DNA from: Locusta migratoria
Lineage: Eukaryota; Arthropoda; Insecta; Orthoptera; Acrididae
DNA length: 64,000 nucleotides
Direction: 5' to 3'
NCBI GenBank assembly: GCA_026315105.1
Contig: CM048748.1
Coordinates: 23,898,078-23,962,077 of the forward strand
Part shown: positions 10,150 to 20,811 of the stretch, piece after piece
How the letters are laid out: each line of letters begins with the position of its first letter
How positions within the stretch are numbered: the first letter of the stretch is position 1
Made by a program: the position numbers and the translations under genes
Notes under the pieces: model-generated
The model's database searches: none
What the model was told of the DNA's origin: nothing
What the model saw: the letters and a program-made list of their open reading frames with translations, nothing else

Positions 10150-11266
10150 TCTATATCTATAAATGTGAATGCCTGTTCGGTGTATATTTATCACCAAAAG
10201 ACATAAAGAGCTAAAAATTTGTACAATTACTAATGTCTACCCGGGGAAGGCTTTAGGCACGGTTTTATGGCGATCGTATAGCTATTTTTCTGTATATATA
10301 TATTAATGTGAATGTCTGTCCGGTGTACGCTTATCACGTCCGAACGACAAGACGCAGAGACTTAAATATTTGTTCACTTACTAATTTATGCCTGAGGAAT
10401 GTTTTAGGTACGGTTTTTTAGCGATCTGATAGATATTCAGTAATTTGTAGAATATAACGCGAAATGCGGAACAATAATTACTCTTAGAAAATTGTATTTA
10501 CTGTTTGAAAATGGTTTTATTTGTAGCATTGTTGCTTGAGGGTTGATAATGATGAAAAGGTGGAGTATATTGGGATGGAAAGTTATCGGTGTATATAAAA
10601 TTGTACGTGTGTGTGTGTGTGTGTGTGTTAATATTTCGCTCTGCAGCGAGAACTACAGAACGCAAACGAATGGTCTGTGTGTAATTGTTGTCCGAAGTCT
10701 CCCGTTGTACACCATAGCAGTTTCATGCCGATAGTTTTAAGAGAATGGAAGATATAGTGGTTGAAAGTCGTCAAATTATTAAAAAAATTCGCACTGAGGG
10801 ACAGCGATGACGTTTGCGATTCTATAGCAAGGAGGTTACGTACAGCGAAACGTGATGCCACAGACCATATCTTTGGTCTATGCATGCTACAATGTCTTCA
10901 GCTCTTTCTCTGTAAGGATAAGCACACGAATAAGGAAATATAAGAATAAATAAAGCAGTAAAAAGAAATTTCTTTTAATACATCTCTTTAAAAACAATCG
11001 ATTTGACGTTTCGTGCATTACATCAAGTGATCGATCTGTGATATTATTACAATCATTATTGTTGAATTTTGTGATTGGATTCTTCGGAACGAGTGCATTT
11101 TTAGGTGTGATTTCTTATATATTCTCTGATACATGTAACATGTTGTTAGAAAAAAAGAGATGGACAGACAGAGAGTGGACAGGAAAAAAAAAAGGAAAAA
11201 AAAAAGAAAAAACTCAAGGCTCGAGTAAATAAATAAATACCCGGACAACGCCGGGTTTTCAGCTAG
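10150..11266 (+). mobile_element. Non-autonomous Helitron H1
   Basis: Starts TCTATATCTATAAATG after a host A and ends with hairpin CCCGGACAACGCCGGG, then TTTTCAG and CTAG before a host T: the Helitron 5'-TC, subterminal 3' hairpin and CTRR end, inserted between A and T. The first 100 bp is partly repeated inside (10285-10400, GTGAATGTCTGTCCGGTGTA). It lacks Rep/helicase coding. H2 (44009) and H3 (61571) share the same 5' half, a (TG)n tract and a segment reading SDDVCDSIARRL. Its 3' end differs from theirs. Confidence 0.85.
10603..10628. repeat. (TG)n microsatellite carried by Helitron H1
   Basis: About 12 TG units at the place where H2 has about 22 and H3 an interrupted run. The tract belongs to the ancestral element and has changed length independently. 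Confidence 0.9.
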
Positions 11267-12379
11267 TACACTATAATCTGTAACGTCCTTCTATTTGATA
11301 TTTTGGTTGGTGGTGGTAATTTATTTGGTTTATTGTAGTGCTTCGGTATTATAGAAGTGACATCAGCGGTAGTGCAGTCTTTCGTCATCTTCACATAAAG
11401 GTTCAGTAGGCACGTAAAATTTTATTTGTGGCATACGTTGGTTATTTAAGTTGGCACACCTGATATTATTTCATATATTCATTTATGGATGCCTCTGGTT
11501 TAACTTTCAGTAGCCTAACACAGTTTATGGATTATATTTTAACTGATGAACATGGACTCTGTGATCTCAGGGGCTTGTTTTATAAATTATAAATTATTTT
11601 TGTAATATAATCTTTTCTTTCTCGGTAGTTCTCTATAGTTCATTTCACAAAATCGCAGTTTGACATTGTTGGCAAAGTCAATATTTAAAATTATTCCTTT
11701 TTTTAAAGAAGTTAAAGTTATTTGATTTAATGTTTGTCAATGAAGAAAACCTTTTTAGCAATGATTAATATTGCCTTGACTATTACGTTCCTATCGGGAG
11801 GCAGAATTTTTCTAAGTCAGTAGCCTATCCCGAATTAAAGTCCACAGATATTATTTACGCACTCGCGTATAAGTTCGATTTAATTAAGCCTTTCAAATAA
11901 ATTGAATCATAGTAAACCAGAAGTTCGGAATAATTTTTCACCTGACTATCTATTTCAGATACAACCACAAAGACTGAGTGAGATGTTATCGTTACGAGCA
12001 ACAAATTCTGAGAGCTGTTAACGTTGGGAGAAACAAAGACTGAGAGAGCGAGTAGCTATACTGCGGAACTACTTATACTACTATTGCGACAACCGATAAT
12101 TCTGATTTACGGTGTTTAGACGCGGTTACTCTGAGACTGTACTGTTTCGATACTTCAAAGATATATTGACTGTTACTGAAATTTTGACAAATACGTAAAA
12201 AATTCTGCCTCTTACAAATTATTAGAATTGAATCAGGATGAAAATGGCTAGTTTGTGCTGTGATTGCGATGTAGTGTAACAAATCATCTTCTCGAATGTC
12301 GCTCCTTCTCGAGTCACTTTACTTGGAAAGTCGAACCATACGGGAAGTTATCTTTTCTTTTGGCTTCAAGGCACGTCGT
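11267..12379. other. AT-rich spacer, nothing recognised
   Basis: No supported gene or repeat. Frames are short and have no family resemblance. Confidence 0.5.
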
Positions 12380-12696
12380 CTGTGGGGAAGAGACCAGGTC
12401 CCGGAGTGTGTGGCGCAACAGCGTTGCTGGTTTGTTTGTGTCCGAAGAAATGGTCTTTTGCGGTTGACGGCGTCGGTGCGGCTTGTCGAGACAAAACTGG
12501 CCAGGCGGCCAGAAATAGAACAGTTACACACTGGCGACTTGGTAGCCGCGATTCAGCCGCGCGGCTCAGTCGCTGCAGTTGGCGACTGGCGCATCGCGCG
12601 GCAGAGTCGCGCCTCTGAATCGCTGGGCAGTCGCGCCACAGCGGTTCTACGGAGAGAGCTGTCTGTGTGCTGTGCCGACTGCCGGTCAGTTACGAA
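12380..12696 (+). promoter_or_regulatory. CpG-rich region upstream of a Harbinger-like start
   Basis: A GC- and CpG-rich stretch with repeated GCGCG and CAGTCGC words and overlapping open frames on both strands (147 codons at 12296-12739). It directly precedes the Harbinger-like ATG at 12697, so it may be the 5' untranslated or promoter part of that transposon. The open frames look like a by-product of composition. Confidence 0.3.
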
Positions 12697-12880
12697 ATGG
12701 ACTCTGACGAGCAGCTGCTGGTTTTCGCTCTGTTGTTGAAAAGAAAGTACAGACGCCGCCGGCGCCAAAGAAAATACCGGATACATCTCTACTCGAGAGA
12801 AACACGGACATTTTATTCACCATTTATTACGAGTTAAGAAAAAACTGCATTGTAATATTTCTTACGTTTGTTACAGTCTC
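12697..12880 (+). pseudogene. PIF/Harbinger transposase N-terminal fragment
   Basis: The frame from ATG 12697 gives MDSDEQLLVFALLLKRKY, then RRRRRQRKYRIH and SRE, the typical start of HARBI1-like transposases: acidic, a Leu-rich helix, an Arg run, then [WY].IHP-like and RE. It stops at 12835. One base out of frame, YYELRKNCIVIF continues the usual H/Y-x-L-x-x-ELR segment, so a 1-bp frameshift is likely. Nothing of the catalytic DDE domain follows. About 60 of roughly 350-400 residues remain. Confidence 0.55.
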
Positions 12881-13212
12881 ATTTTGTAATATTAAATTTT
12901 TAGGGGGTGTTCTACCAGCCATAGCGACCGTATGGGCACGTATGAATATACTCAAAGCGAATCAGAATCGATGCGTACTCTTCGGATGCGCCTGCTTGCC
13001 TTACCTCATAGAAACATGTTGTGAATCATAACTATGAAGATGAATTGACTGGTGATTCACAAATACACTAGTTAAAACAATTAGGGGACCAGATGAAATA
13101 TCTAGAGTCTGAAGTACTGTCATCGGCAGAATGAATGAAAACCGTCCGACGTCTTTTTATTGGTACAACGGAATGGAGACAGCAACAACACGGTAACCGA
13201 GATAGTGCTGGC
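12881..13212. other. Spacer, nothing recognised
   Basis: No supported gene or repeat; it may include non-coding parts of the Harbinger-like element. Confidence 0.45.
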
Positions 13213-13409
13213 AAAATGTTCAAATGTTTGTGAGCTTATGGGACTTAACTACGGGATCATCAGTCCCTAAACTTACAAACTACTTATGAACTGGCTTATA
13301 CTAAAGAGGGCACAATCCTCCATGCCGTAGGGGGATTCGAATCCCCAACCGCAGCGGCCGTGCAGACCGTGACTGGCTCACCGCAGACCGCTCGGCCACT
13401 GCGGACGGC
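13213..13409 (-). repeat. tRNA-derived SINE, family S1 type 2
   Basis: Minus-strand full copy. The head is of the GCGGTGGCCGAG type with B box GGTTCGAATCC, and the body ends in the common AAACATTTGAACATTTT. Flanks GATAGTGCTGGCAA (13201-13214) and GACAGTGGTAGCAA (13410-13423) match at 11 of 14 positions, a decayed target duplication, so the insertion is fairly old. Confidence 0.9.
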
Positions 13410-13423
13410 GACAGTGGTAGCAA

Positions 13424-14022
13424 CAAGAATTTGTTACCAGGGGGTTGGTGTCGAACTGTGTTCACCGAACGAGTGATACAAGTAGTTTAGTTCAGATACT
13501 ATAGTGAGCAGATGGTGCTTCGCAAGAACAACGTGACTAACCAGAAGCTGTGGCATGGAGATCCATAAGAAGGTGCGAAACGGGACAGAGACAGAGGGAG
13601 ATGGCTGCAGCTAAACGAGTGTTCCAAAGTGTAATTTCCAGGGCTGGACGCGATTTAAGGGAACAGAAACCCTTCGCACTTTATTTGGCGCAAACAGAAA
13701 TCACGAGAAGAAAAGTATTAGGTTACGAGCAAGTCCATGTGAACAGATTTATACGATTTTTTCCAAAAAAAAAATAGTTTCTGGTTTGTAAGTAACATTG
13801 CCCAAAAACTTCGCATGATCTTACGTTATCAATACAACACCGTTGTTCTTATGACTGTACAAATTATTGTATTTTGGACTACTTCATGTGAAACGTGTGA
13901 AAACAAAACGTTTTTGGTGCAAAGTACAGGACAGTTCCATGATTTCCACATTTTACAGCCAATTTTCCCTGATGACAAAGTTTGCAAATTCCTTTTGGCC
14001 CGTAATATGTCAAGTGACAACA
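13424..14022 (+). other. Spacer with an unrecognised 75-codon frame
   Basis: The frame 13550-13777 (MAWRSIRRCETGQRQREM..., ending FFPKKK) is the only one of note. It is basic and resembles nothing I know. Without codon evidence or introns I do not call a gene. Confidence 0.3.
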
Positions 14023-14223
14023 TGTTGTTCAAATGTTTGTGAATCTATCAGACCAAACTGCGTGGTCATCAGTCCGTAGCTTACAAACTACTTAAACCTA
14101 GGTAAACTAAGCTACGGACAAACACACACACCCATGCCCCATGGAGGACTCGAACCTCCACGGCGAGCAATTTGCGCGCTCCGCAGCAAGGTGCTTTAGA
14201 CCGCTCTGCTACTCCACCGCGGC
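14023..14223 (-). repeat. tRNA-derived SINE, family S1 type 1
   Basis: Full-length minus copy with head CCGCGGTGGAGTAGC, B box GGTTCGAGTCC, a (GT)n-containing body and the common 3' end. The head has small changes (GCAAATTGC in the variable arm). Confidence 0.92.
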
Positions 14224-14899
14224 TGTTGTCATATCTGTCATACCGTACATCAATGACTGATACAGGAGATGCAGTTTCATTCCTCTTTTCGACTTATTGC
14301 CAATTTTAAGTGCTTTACCAGGCCGCCTAGTCCCAATATATATAAATCCATTTTCAGACTCCGATATAAGAATTCGTTAACAATTTTCTTTAATGATTGA
14401 ACTTCAGGGCTTCTTCTTGCCGTTTATGAGCAGTTTTCCATGTATAACAAAAAATATCGTCACAAAATTGAATCAGATTTGTACTGCGGTAACGTATGCT
14501 TCTAGTGTGCGCTAAAGATTCAGTTTATTGTTAAACTTTTCACAAAAGACAACGAAACATCACATTATTGGAGAGGTTACTTGTTAGTTTCAAGTACTGT
14601 TGCCCACCCAAGGATGAAACTTTAAACTTGTTTCAGAAAACCACACGCAATTGTGATGTTGCTTGAGAACAACATTGGCAGATAAAGGGTTAAAAGAAAT
14701 ATAAGGTACTTCACGGGTAAGAGATGACCGTTATTTCCATTTAACAGCCTGTCACATAGGTGGTAGAATGCAACTAAAAGCTGCAGTACACCCTCCAGGC
14801 AGTCACAAGATCAGTATAAACAGTCTGAAAATGCCTTCGGAAATGTTGCCTCTTCGCACTGAGACCTATGATGTGTGTCCTATTAAAACCACGACACCG
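14224..14899. other. Spacer with a possible piggyBac-like end at 14665-14693
   Basis: GAGAACAACATTGGCAGATA then AAGGG-TTAA (TTAA at 14690) resembles the right end of the TTAA-flanked MITE at 34147-34620. I could not find a matching left end, so this is only noted. No gene. Confidence 0.3.
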
Positions 14900-15515
14900 T
14901 TTAGCCTTCAGACTGGAAAGCGGAACCTGAGGAATGGTGTCGTAACAAATGGCGCAACATTCTGTTCAGAGACGTGTCAAGATTTTGTGTTCTGCCGGTT
15001 AATCGTCGTTCCCTTATCTGGGGATAGCGAGAAACTCTGAATAATCCTTCTTATGTGCAGGTAACATCACCACATCATGGTAGTGGACGAATGGTGTGGG
15101 CAGTAGTCAGTACTGGCGGTTATACTGATTTCCATGTCATTGAGAATGGCGCTTTGACTGCCCAGAGGTATGGAGACGAGATACTTCTACCTTTTGTTGT
15201 GCCCCATGCAGTTGCCGTAGGATATGAGTTGCCTCTGGTGACCAGTAACGCTCGTCCGTACAGAGCTGCACTGGTGGACAACATCTTGTAGTAGAGGGAA
15301 CTGAACGAATGGAGTGGTCAGCCTTTTCACCGGACTTAAAGTCGACAGAGCAAGTCTGGGATACATTGGCAGACGTACTGCAGCCAGACCAGCAGCTTCT
15401 ACAACAGTTCGAACGCTGGTTTTGCACTTACGGAAGATTGTCCAAATATTCCTCTAGAGCTGATCCATAAATCTCCATGCCACGCAGGAGTGCAGCTCTA
15501 TTGCCGTCCGACGTA
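14900..15515 (+). pseudogene. Tc1/mariner transposase remnant Tc1-1
   Basis: DNA transposon cut-and-paste transposase, catalytic half. About 14925-15000 reads EWCRNKWRNILFRDVSRFC, matching the W...VLFSDESRF block with the first Asp (frame broken after it). At 15085 comes GRMVWAVVSTGGYTDFHV; at about 15245 TSNARPYRA corresponds to the DNARPH block, with the second catalytic Asp replaced by Ser. At about 15330, in another frame, FSPDLKSTEQVWDTL keeps the final Glu. Stops and frameshifts make it dead. The N-terminal helix-turn-helix part is not recognisable. Confidence 0.75.
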
Positions 15516-15517
15516 AT

Positions 15518-15826
15518 GAAAATGTTCAAATGTTTGTAATTCTTATGGGACTAAACCACTTGGGTCATAGCCGCTGTGGAGTAGCCGAGCTGTCTAAGAC
15601 ACCTCGCTACGGAGCGCGTGGTTGCTCGCCGTCGGAGGTTCGAGTCCTCCCTGGGGCATGGGTGTGTGTGTGTGTTGTCCTTAGGTTAGTTTACCTTAGT
15701 TTAAGTAGTTTGTAAGCTACGGACTGATGACCACGCAGTTTGCTCCGATAGATTTATAAACATTTGAACATTTTTTACTTTGGTCATAAGTCCCTAAACT
15801 TACAAACTACTTAAACTAAGTTAACC
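15518..15826 (-). repeat. SINE S1 type 2, 5'-truncated, split by another SINE
   Basis: The outer SINE occupies 15518-15569 and 15777-15826 in minus orientation (AATGTTCAAATG, then ACTTGGGTCATA, resuming AGTCCCTAAACTTACAAACT). It lacks the tRNA head. The inner SINE interrupts it at the GGTCAT stretch and duplicates about 12 bp there. Confidence 0.85.
15570..15776 (+). repeat. tRNA-derived SINE S1 type 1, nested in another SINE
   Basis: Full plus-strand copy with head GCCGCTGTGGAGTAGCCGAG, B box GGTTCGAGTCC and tail GAACATTTTTT. Flanked by ACTTGGGTCATA (15558-15569) and ACTTTGGTCATA (15777-15788), an 11-of-12 target duplication made of outer-SINE sequence. This fixes the order of insertion. 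Confidence 0.92.
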
Positions 15827-16098
15827 CTCGAGCGGAAGCGCTGGTGCAAATATGTTACCACTTTTCTTTACATACTCACTGTTGTCGGAATAATGGAGAT
15901 GCCGTATTTACGCCTTACCAATGACCTCAGTGAAGTTTCTGAGTTCCTAGCGCACGGCTGTGCCTACCGAGAAAACGTTTTGTTAGGGAGTGCATCACTG
16001 GTAGCAGATTTGCACTGCGCTGCCTGTCATTTAAGTAGACTTGAATTGTTTTGTGTTACGTCTAGTTTTCCTTGCAAATGGATTTGTGGAAGTTTCTA

Positions 16099-16134
<36 letters not shown>

Positions 16135-16334
16135 ACCTTACATGTTATAATGTTCGAAATTTTAAATTTATTTCGTAAATAGAAGTTTAACGGTCGATAA
16201 ACTGTCCTCTAGGTTCTCTAGCTCTCGGCCGCTCCGCCGCGGCTAGTAACGAAAGAGGAAATGATAGTACTGCTAGGTGTATTATACACGATCATTGTCT
16301 ACTTTCGAAATAATGTTACATTTATCCACCGAAG
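15827..16334. other. Spacer containing a (TA)n tract
   Basis: (TA)n at 16099-16128; otherwise no gene or repeat recognised. Confidence 0.6.
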
Positions 16335-16528
16335 CCGGCCGCGATGACCGAGCTGGCTGCGGCGCGCCAGTCACAGTCTGCACGGCCACTCCGGTCGGGG
16401 GTTCGAATCCCCATCGGGCATGGATATTTGTGCCGTCCTTAGTATTAGCTAGTTCATAAGTAGTTTGTACGTTTAGTGACTGATGACCCCGTAGTTAAGT
16501 CCCATAAGCTCCACAAACATTTGAACAG
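16335..16528 (+). repeat. tRNA-derived SINE S1 type 2 with perfect 14-bp TSD
   Basis: Plus-strand full copy, starting CCGGCCGCGATGACCGAGC, with B box GGTTCGAATCC and ending ACAAACATTTGAACAG. The target duplication TTTATCCACCGAAG is exact at 16321-16334 and 16529-16542. Together with a mostly intact body this makes it one of the younger insertions here. Confidence 0.95.
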
Positions 16529-16701
16529 TTTATCCACCGAAGGAAATTGATATATTAACTAATGTGATATTTCTACTTGTACATTGAACTATTTATGTCA
16601 TTACGATCACTTACTAGCCATATACTAAGTTTGTAATTCGGAATACACAGTGGTAGCAAATTTGCACAACGCTGCTGCTAAAGTTATATTAATTGGTGTT
16701 G

Positions 16702-16832
16702 CCGCGCGAGGGTTAAACTAACTTAAGATCAACACATATATCCATGTCCGAGGGGAGATTCGAACCCCGGACGCGGGAGGCCGCGCGATCCGTAACGTGG
16801 CGCTGCAGACCGCTCAGCTACTCCCGCGCGGC
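16702..16832 (-). repeat. tRNA-derived SINE S1 type 3, truncated
   Basis: Minus-strand head CCGCGCGGGAGTAGCTGAGCG with B box GGTTCGAATCTCC, followed by a short body that stops at about 16711. The 3' half is missing. The outer edge GCCGCGCGAG at 16701 mirrors the head, so a second head fragment or hairpin closes the other side. Confidence 0.75.
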
Positions 16833-17004
16833 TCCGACGTAGTCACACATCATATTAGAGGACAACAAGCATGATTTATTCACTGTTGCGGTATTCTAAT
16901 GGCACTGCTCTCTAACTAAGCGCCACGGACCCCAAGTCAGGAGTTGAGACAGCAATGTATCGTAACGTTACACGCAAAAATTACATTTGTAACGTGTATG
17001 CCAA

Positions 17005-18262
17005 TAGGAGTGATCCCCAAAATTACAGGTCAATCACATTGACGACGATTTGCAGTAGGATTTTGGAACATATACTTTGTTCGAACATTATGAACTACCT
17101 CGAAGAGAACGACCTATTAACCAGTAATCAATACGGTTTCAGAAAGTATCGCCCTTGCGAAACACAGCTTGCCCTTTATTCAGTTGAAGTGATAAGTGCC
17201 ATCGACAAGAGATCTCAAATCGACTCAATATTTCAGGAAGGCCTTTGAGACTGTACCCCACAAGCGGCTTCTAATGAAATTGCGTGCTTATGAAATATCT
17301 CCCCAATTGTGCGAATGGATTCACGATTTCCTATCAGAAAGGACACAGTTAGTTGTAATTGACGGTAAAACAGAAGTGATATCTGGCGTTCCCCAGGGAA
17401 GCGTTATAGGTCCCCTACTTTTCCTTGTGTTTATAAACGATGTAGGAGACAATCTGAATAGCTCCCTTAGACTGTTCGCGGATGACGCTGTCGTTTATCG
17501 GTTACTGAATTCAACAAAGAATGAAAAGGAACTGCAAAGCGACTTAGATAAAATTTCTACATGGTGCTAAAATTGGCAATTGACACTAAATAAATAATAG
17601 TGTGAAATAATACACTTGACCACTAAAAGAAATGCACTGAACTTCAATTATGCGATAAATCAGTCAAAGGTCGTAAATTCTACCAAATACCTAGGAGTTA
17701 CAATTACGAACAACTTTGACTGGAGAGAACACAGAGAAAATATTGTGGGGAAGGCGAACCAAAGGTTACGTTTCATCGGAAGAACGCTTCGAAGATGCAC
17801 CATATCCACCAAAGAGACTGGCTACATCTCCTCTCCTGGAGTACTGTTGCCCGTTGTGGGACCCTCACCAGGTGGGACTGACGGAAGACACTGACAAAGT
17901 ACAGAGAAGGGCAGCTCGTTTTGTTTATCACGTTACCGGGGGGAAAGCGTCACGGAAATTGTGCACGAATTGGGATGGAAATCATTAAAAGAAAGAGTTA
18001 TTCATTGCGGCGTGATCTGTTTGAGAAGTTTCAATCACCGACTTTTTACTTCTGAATGGGAAAATGTTTTCCTAGCATCCACCTACTTAGGGTGACATGA
18101 CTATCCGAGCAGAATAAATCAGATCGAAAACGGAACGATTTACGTGTTCTTTCTTCCCGAGCGGTATTAGAGAATGGAACGGTAGAGAAAGGTTATGAAA
18201 GTGCTTAATGAACCCTCTGCCAGGGACTGAAATGTGAGTATTTATGTAGATGTAGACATGAT
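17005..18262 (+). mobile_element. Jockey-like LINE family A, copy A2 (5' truncated)
   Basis: RT starting within the fingers (PQNYRSITLTTICSRILEH), then NQYGFRKYRPCETQLALYS, a frameshift near 17235, palm KAFETVPHKRLL, SGVPQGSVIGPLLF at about 17380, and catalytic LFADDAVVY at about 17474. The thumb follows (TKYLGVTITNNFDWREH) with further frameshifts at 17790-17900. The 3' tail GAACCCTCTGCCAGG ends TATGTAGATGTAGA. Clearly less decayed than A1, but inactive. Upstream ORF1 and endonuclease are absent. Confidence 0.88.
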
Positions 18263-18565
18263 CCCACAATTGTTTGGAGCGGTGTGGACGATGAAGTGAC
18301 ATATTCGGTTGATAATTCCGAGGTGGACGCGGAATGCAACCGAATACGTGGCTGTGCGAAAACTGCCCACGTGCTGGCGCAGTTGATCTCGTTTCGGGCT
18401 CCCTAACTCTCAGGTAATCTAATTAATGTCTGGGGGAGGGGACCTTAACAGCAGCTCGCTTCCCTCTCCCCCCCCCCTCCACCAGCCACTTTACGTGATT
18501 CGCAAGACGATGTTCTTAAGCTTCCTCTGAATACACCACGGATACTACACCTTTGATTTTCTCCA
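18263..18565. other. Spacer, nothing recognised
   Basis: Contains a C-rich run near 18470; no gene or repeat recognised. Confidence 0.5.
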
Positions 18566-19150
18566 CTAGCTGCAAGTACCCGGCTTTGCCCGGGTTTAAA
18601 ACAAGGTTCTCTGTAGAAGCGTAAAAACCGTTTATTTGAATGTAATAAAAGGGTACAGTTATGTTAAAGCAATGTGATAAACAACATATTTGGCAGTTCC
18701 ATTTGGAGTATGTACAAAAATATTTTCGTCTTTGCCCACTCTGGAACAGGCTACATACAACTGTCCACGAGAGAAGCATGGTGTATGCAAGACTATACCA
18801 GCAATCCCAAAATTTCATCAATTTTGGCAAAATCCATAAGTACCCTCCAACATGCATTGGACGAAATTGTATGTACAAATTGCCCTTCCTCTTGTTTTGA
18901 AGGTCAATTGTGCACAATTCCATCAAGATCAGTGCGAAGTTATAGACTTACATGGAAACAATGGAAACGCACTTCCACTTTTTCTCAAATTTTCCGGTTG
19001 GTTTTCCAAAAATGGAACGAAACCAGTTTAAGAACCTTCCCCATCTAATTTTGTGTACGTTTGCCAAATTTCACGTTATTTGGTTGTCTGGATCTTGAGT
19101 TATAAGAGAACAGACAGGCAGATAACAAATGCGTCTTATAAGTATAGAGA
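18566..19150 (-). mobile_element. Short non-autonomous Helitron H4
   Basis: Read on the minus strand it starts TCTCTATACTTATAAG after a host A and ends with hairpin CCCGGGCAAAGCCGGG, TACTTGCAG and CTAG followed by a host T. These are all the Helitron hallmarks in 585 bp. The terminal hairpin resembles that of H1, but the interior is unrelated to H1-H3. A 136-codon minus frame (18516-18926) starts inside it and has no recognisable domain, so I do not call it a gene. No Rep or helicase. Confidence 0.8.
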
Positions 19151-19236
19151 TAATATAATTGTTTATTTGATAGTAATTATTGGCTTCATTTCTCAAGACG
19201 CGTCAAGGTGAATATTTCTTTCCTTATGATGAATAT

Positions 19237-19455
19237 TGAGCGAGGTGGCGCAGTGGTAACACAGTAAAGTAGTATTCAGGATTGCGGAGATTCAAACCCA
19301 CCTCTGGATATCCTGATTTACGTTTTGCGTGATTACTCCAGGCAAACTGCGGAATGGTTAATTTGATGGGGACAGCCGATTTCCTTCCCCATCTCAGATA
19401 CAAGGAATCCGAATGTGAGCCTGTCTCTTAAGACCATGATGTCGACGAGACAAAC
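19237..19455 (+). repeat. tRNA-derived SINE, family S2
   Basis: Starts TGAGCGAGGTGGCGCAGTGG, a tRNA-like head with A box TGGCGCAGTGG; the B-box region is GATTCAAACCC. The body contains CTGATTTACGTTTTGCGTG and CCGATTTCCTTCCCCATC. Same family as the minus copy at 4285. Some deletions compared with that copy. Confidence 0.75.
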
Positions 19456-19967
19456 TTTCTTAATAGAGAGAGCGGAAAATAATGAAAGTGCTTCAAATGC
19501 AAGTAATTTCCAAGCGATAATAAGACCGAGTACAAAGTGCAACAGTAAATTTTCGGCAGATCGTTAATATAACCGTGTATTCCACAGACGTATCAATTAT
19601 CATACAACTTCCGTACCAGGACTGGAGTATTAGGTAACAAAGTTGCGGGAAGGTACACTAAAGCTCTCGAACAATACCACGTTCAGGAACTTACTTATGT
19701 ACTTACGCATTTCCTACAGAAAGTTGGCTGAACTTTGGAACGCTCAATAGAATCTATAGCTTATCAGTATTTACAAGACTGTGTTTTGCCTGTGTCTATA
19801 TATTTTAGTAAGAGTATTGATAGTAATACAAAACATACAAGTACGGTCGCCTCTCGCAATACCAAGGGCTCAATTCAGCATTCAACAGTGGTGACCAGAT
19901 ACACTGATCAGCTAGTGTATCCACACTGTCGCTTATAAAGCATTCTACATTACATCCAGCGAGAAGG
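19456..19967. other. Spacer, nothing recognised
   Basis: No supported gene or repeat. Confidence 0.5.
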
Positions 19968-20172
19968 CGTGGGAATCCGAACAGGTTCTGTTTGACTGGA
20001 CGAAGGCGGTAATCACGCCAATTTTCAAACATAGAAACATAAAAGATTGTAACCATTATCGAGGTATCTATAATTTCCGTTGTAGGCAAAATATTCTCAG
20101 TTATTGTTGAAAAGAGAGTACGAGTATTAGTTGAGGTCAAGTTAGATGAAAATCTGTGTGGGTTTAGGCCTG

Positions 20173-20811
20173 TACTCGATGACTTACCGTCAATTACAAC
20201 GAACTGTGTCCTTTCTGATAGGAAATCGTGAATCCAATCGCACAATTGGGGAGATAATTGCAGAATGACATGTTGACAATATATGTTTATTAATTCTCAA
20301 TGCTACCGGTTTCGGTTTTGTACCATTGTCAAGCGTTAGCAGAGATTAGCTAATAGCTTAGCATGTCGGAATATAAAAGTACAAAATTATACCACAAGTA
20401 TTGGTTGTCATTGCTCAAGTTATTGTCACAGTAGATGACTGCTAGACTGAAGGATACATTGATCAATGTATCCTTCAGTCTATAGCAGTCAACTACTGTG
20501 ACAATAACTTGAGCAATGACAACCAATACTTGTGGTATAATTTTGTACTTTTATATTCCGACATGTTAAGCTGTTAGCTAATCTCTGCTAAAAAACCGAA
20601 ACCGGTAGCATTGAGAATGGTCAACATGTCGTTCTGCAATTATCTAAAAGCTGTTATGCCCCATCTATTCACCTTTATAATTGGGGAGATATTCCATAAG
20701 CACGCAATTTCATTAGAAGCCTCTTGTGGGGTACAGTGTTAAAAGTCTTCCGGAAATCCAGAAATATGTAATCGATTTGAGATGCCTTGTCGATGGCACT
20801 TGTCACATGTA
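20173..20811 (-). mobile_element. Jockey-like LINE fragment A3, inserted in B2 and split by a foldback
   Basis: Minus-strand family A palm sequence. Between about 20811 and 20679 it reads the segment from ISAIDK to MKLRAYGISPQL (compare A4 22420-22540); between 20256 and 20173 it reads CDWIHDFLSERTQFVVIDGK. The two pieces are contiguous in A2 and A4. It lacks both LINE ends, so it entered as a fragment or was trimmed by rearrangement with loss of part of B2. Confidence 0.8.
20257..20678. repeat. Foldback element FB3 with 13-bp target-site duplication
   Basis: Giant palindrome centred at 20462/20463 (AAGGATACATTGATCAATGTATCC). Arms of about 180-205 bp are nearly identical for long runs (TGTGACAATAACTTGAGCAA is one shared stretch), with a no-spacer centre. 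The outer part carries GCTACCGGTTTCGGTTTT. AATTGGGGAGATA occurs exactly at 20244-20256 and 20679-20691, and the two copies abut the interrupted LINE A3, so the whole 422 bp is an insertion with a 13-bp target duplication. The left arm has an extra 16-bp segment and the right end an extra 34-bp tail. No coding. Confidence 0.9.

Noticed and set aside
13550..13777. 75-codon basic frame as a gene
   Set aside because: No homology recognised, no supporting context; kept only as a note.
18516..18926. 136-codon minus-strand frame as a host gene
   Set aside because: It lies almost wholly inside Helitron H4 and crosses its terminal hairpin; no domain seen.
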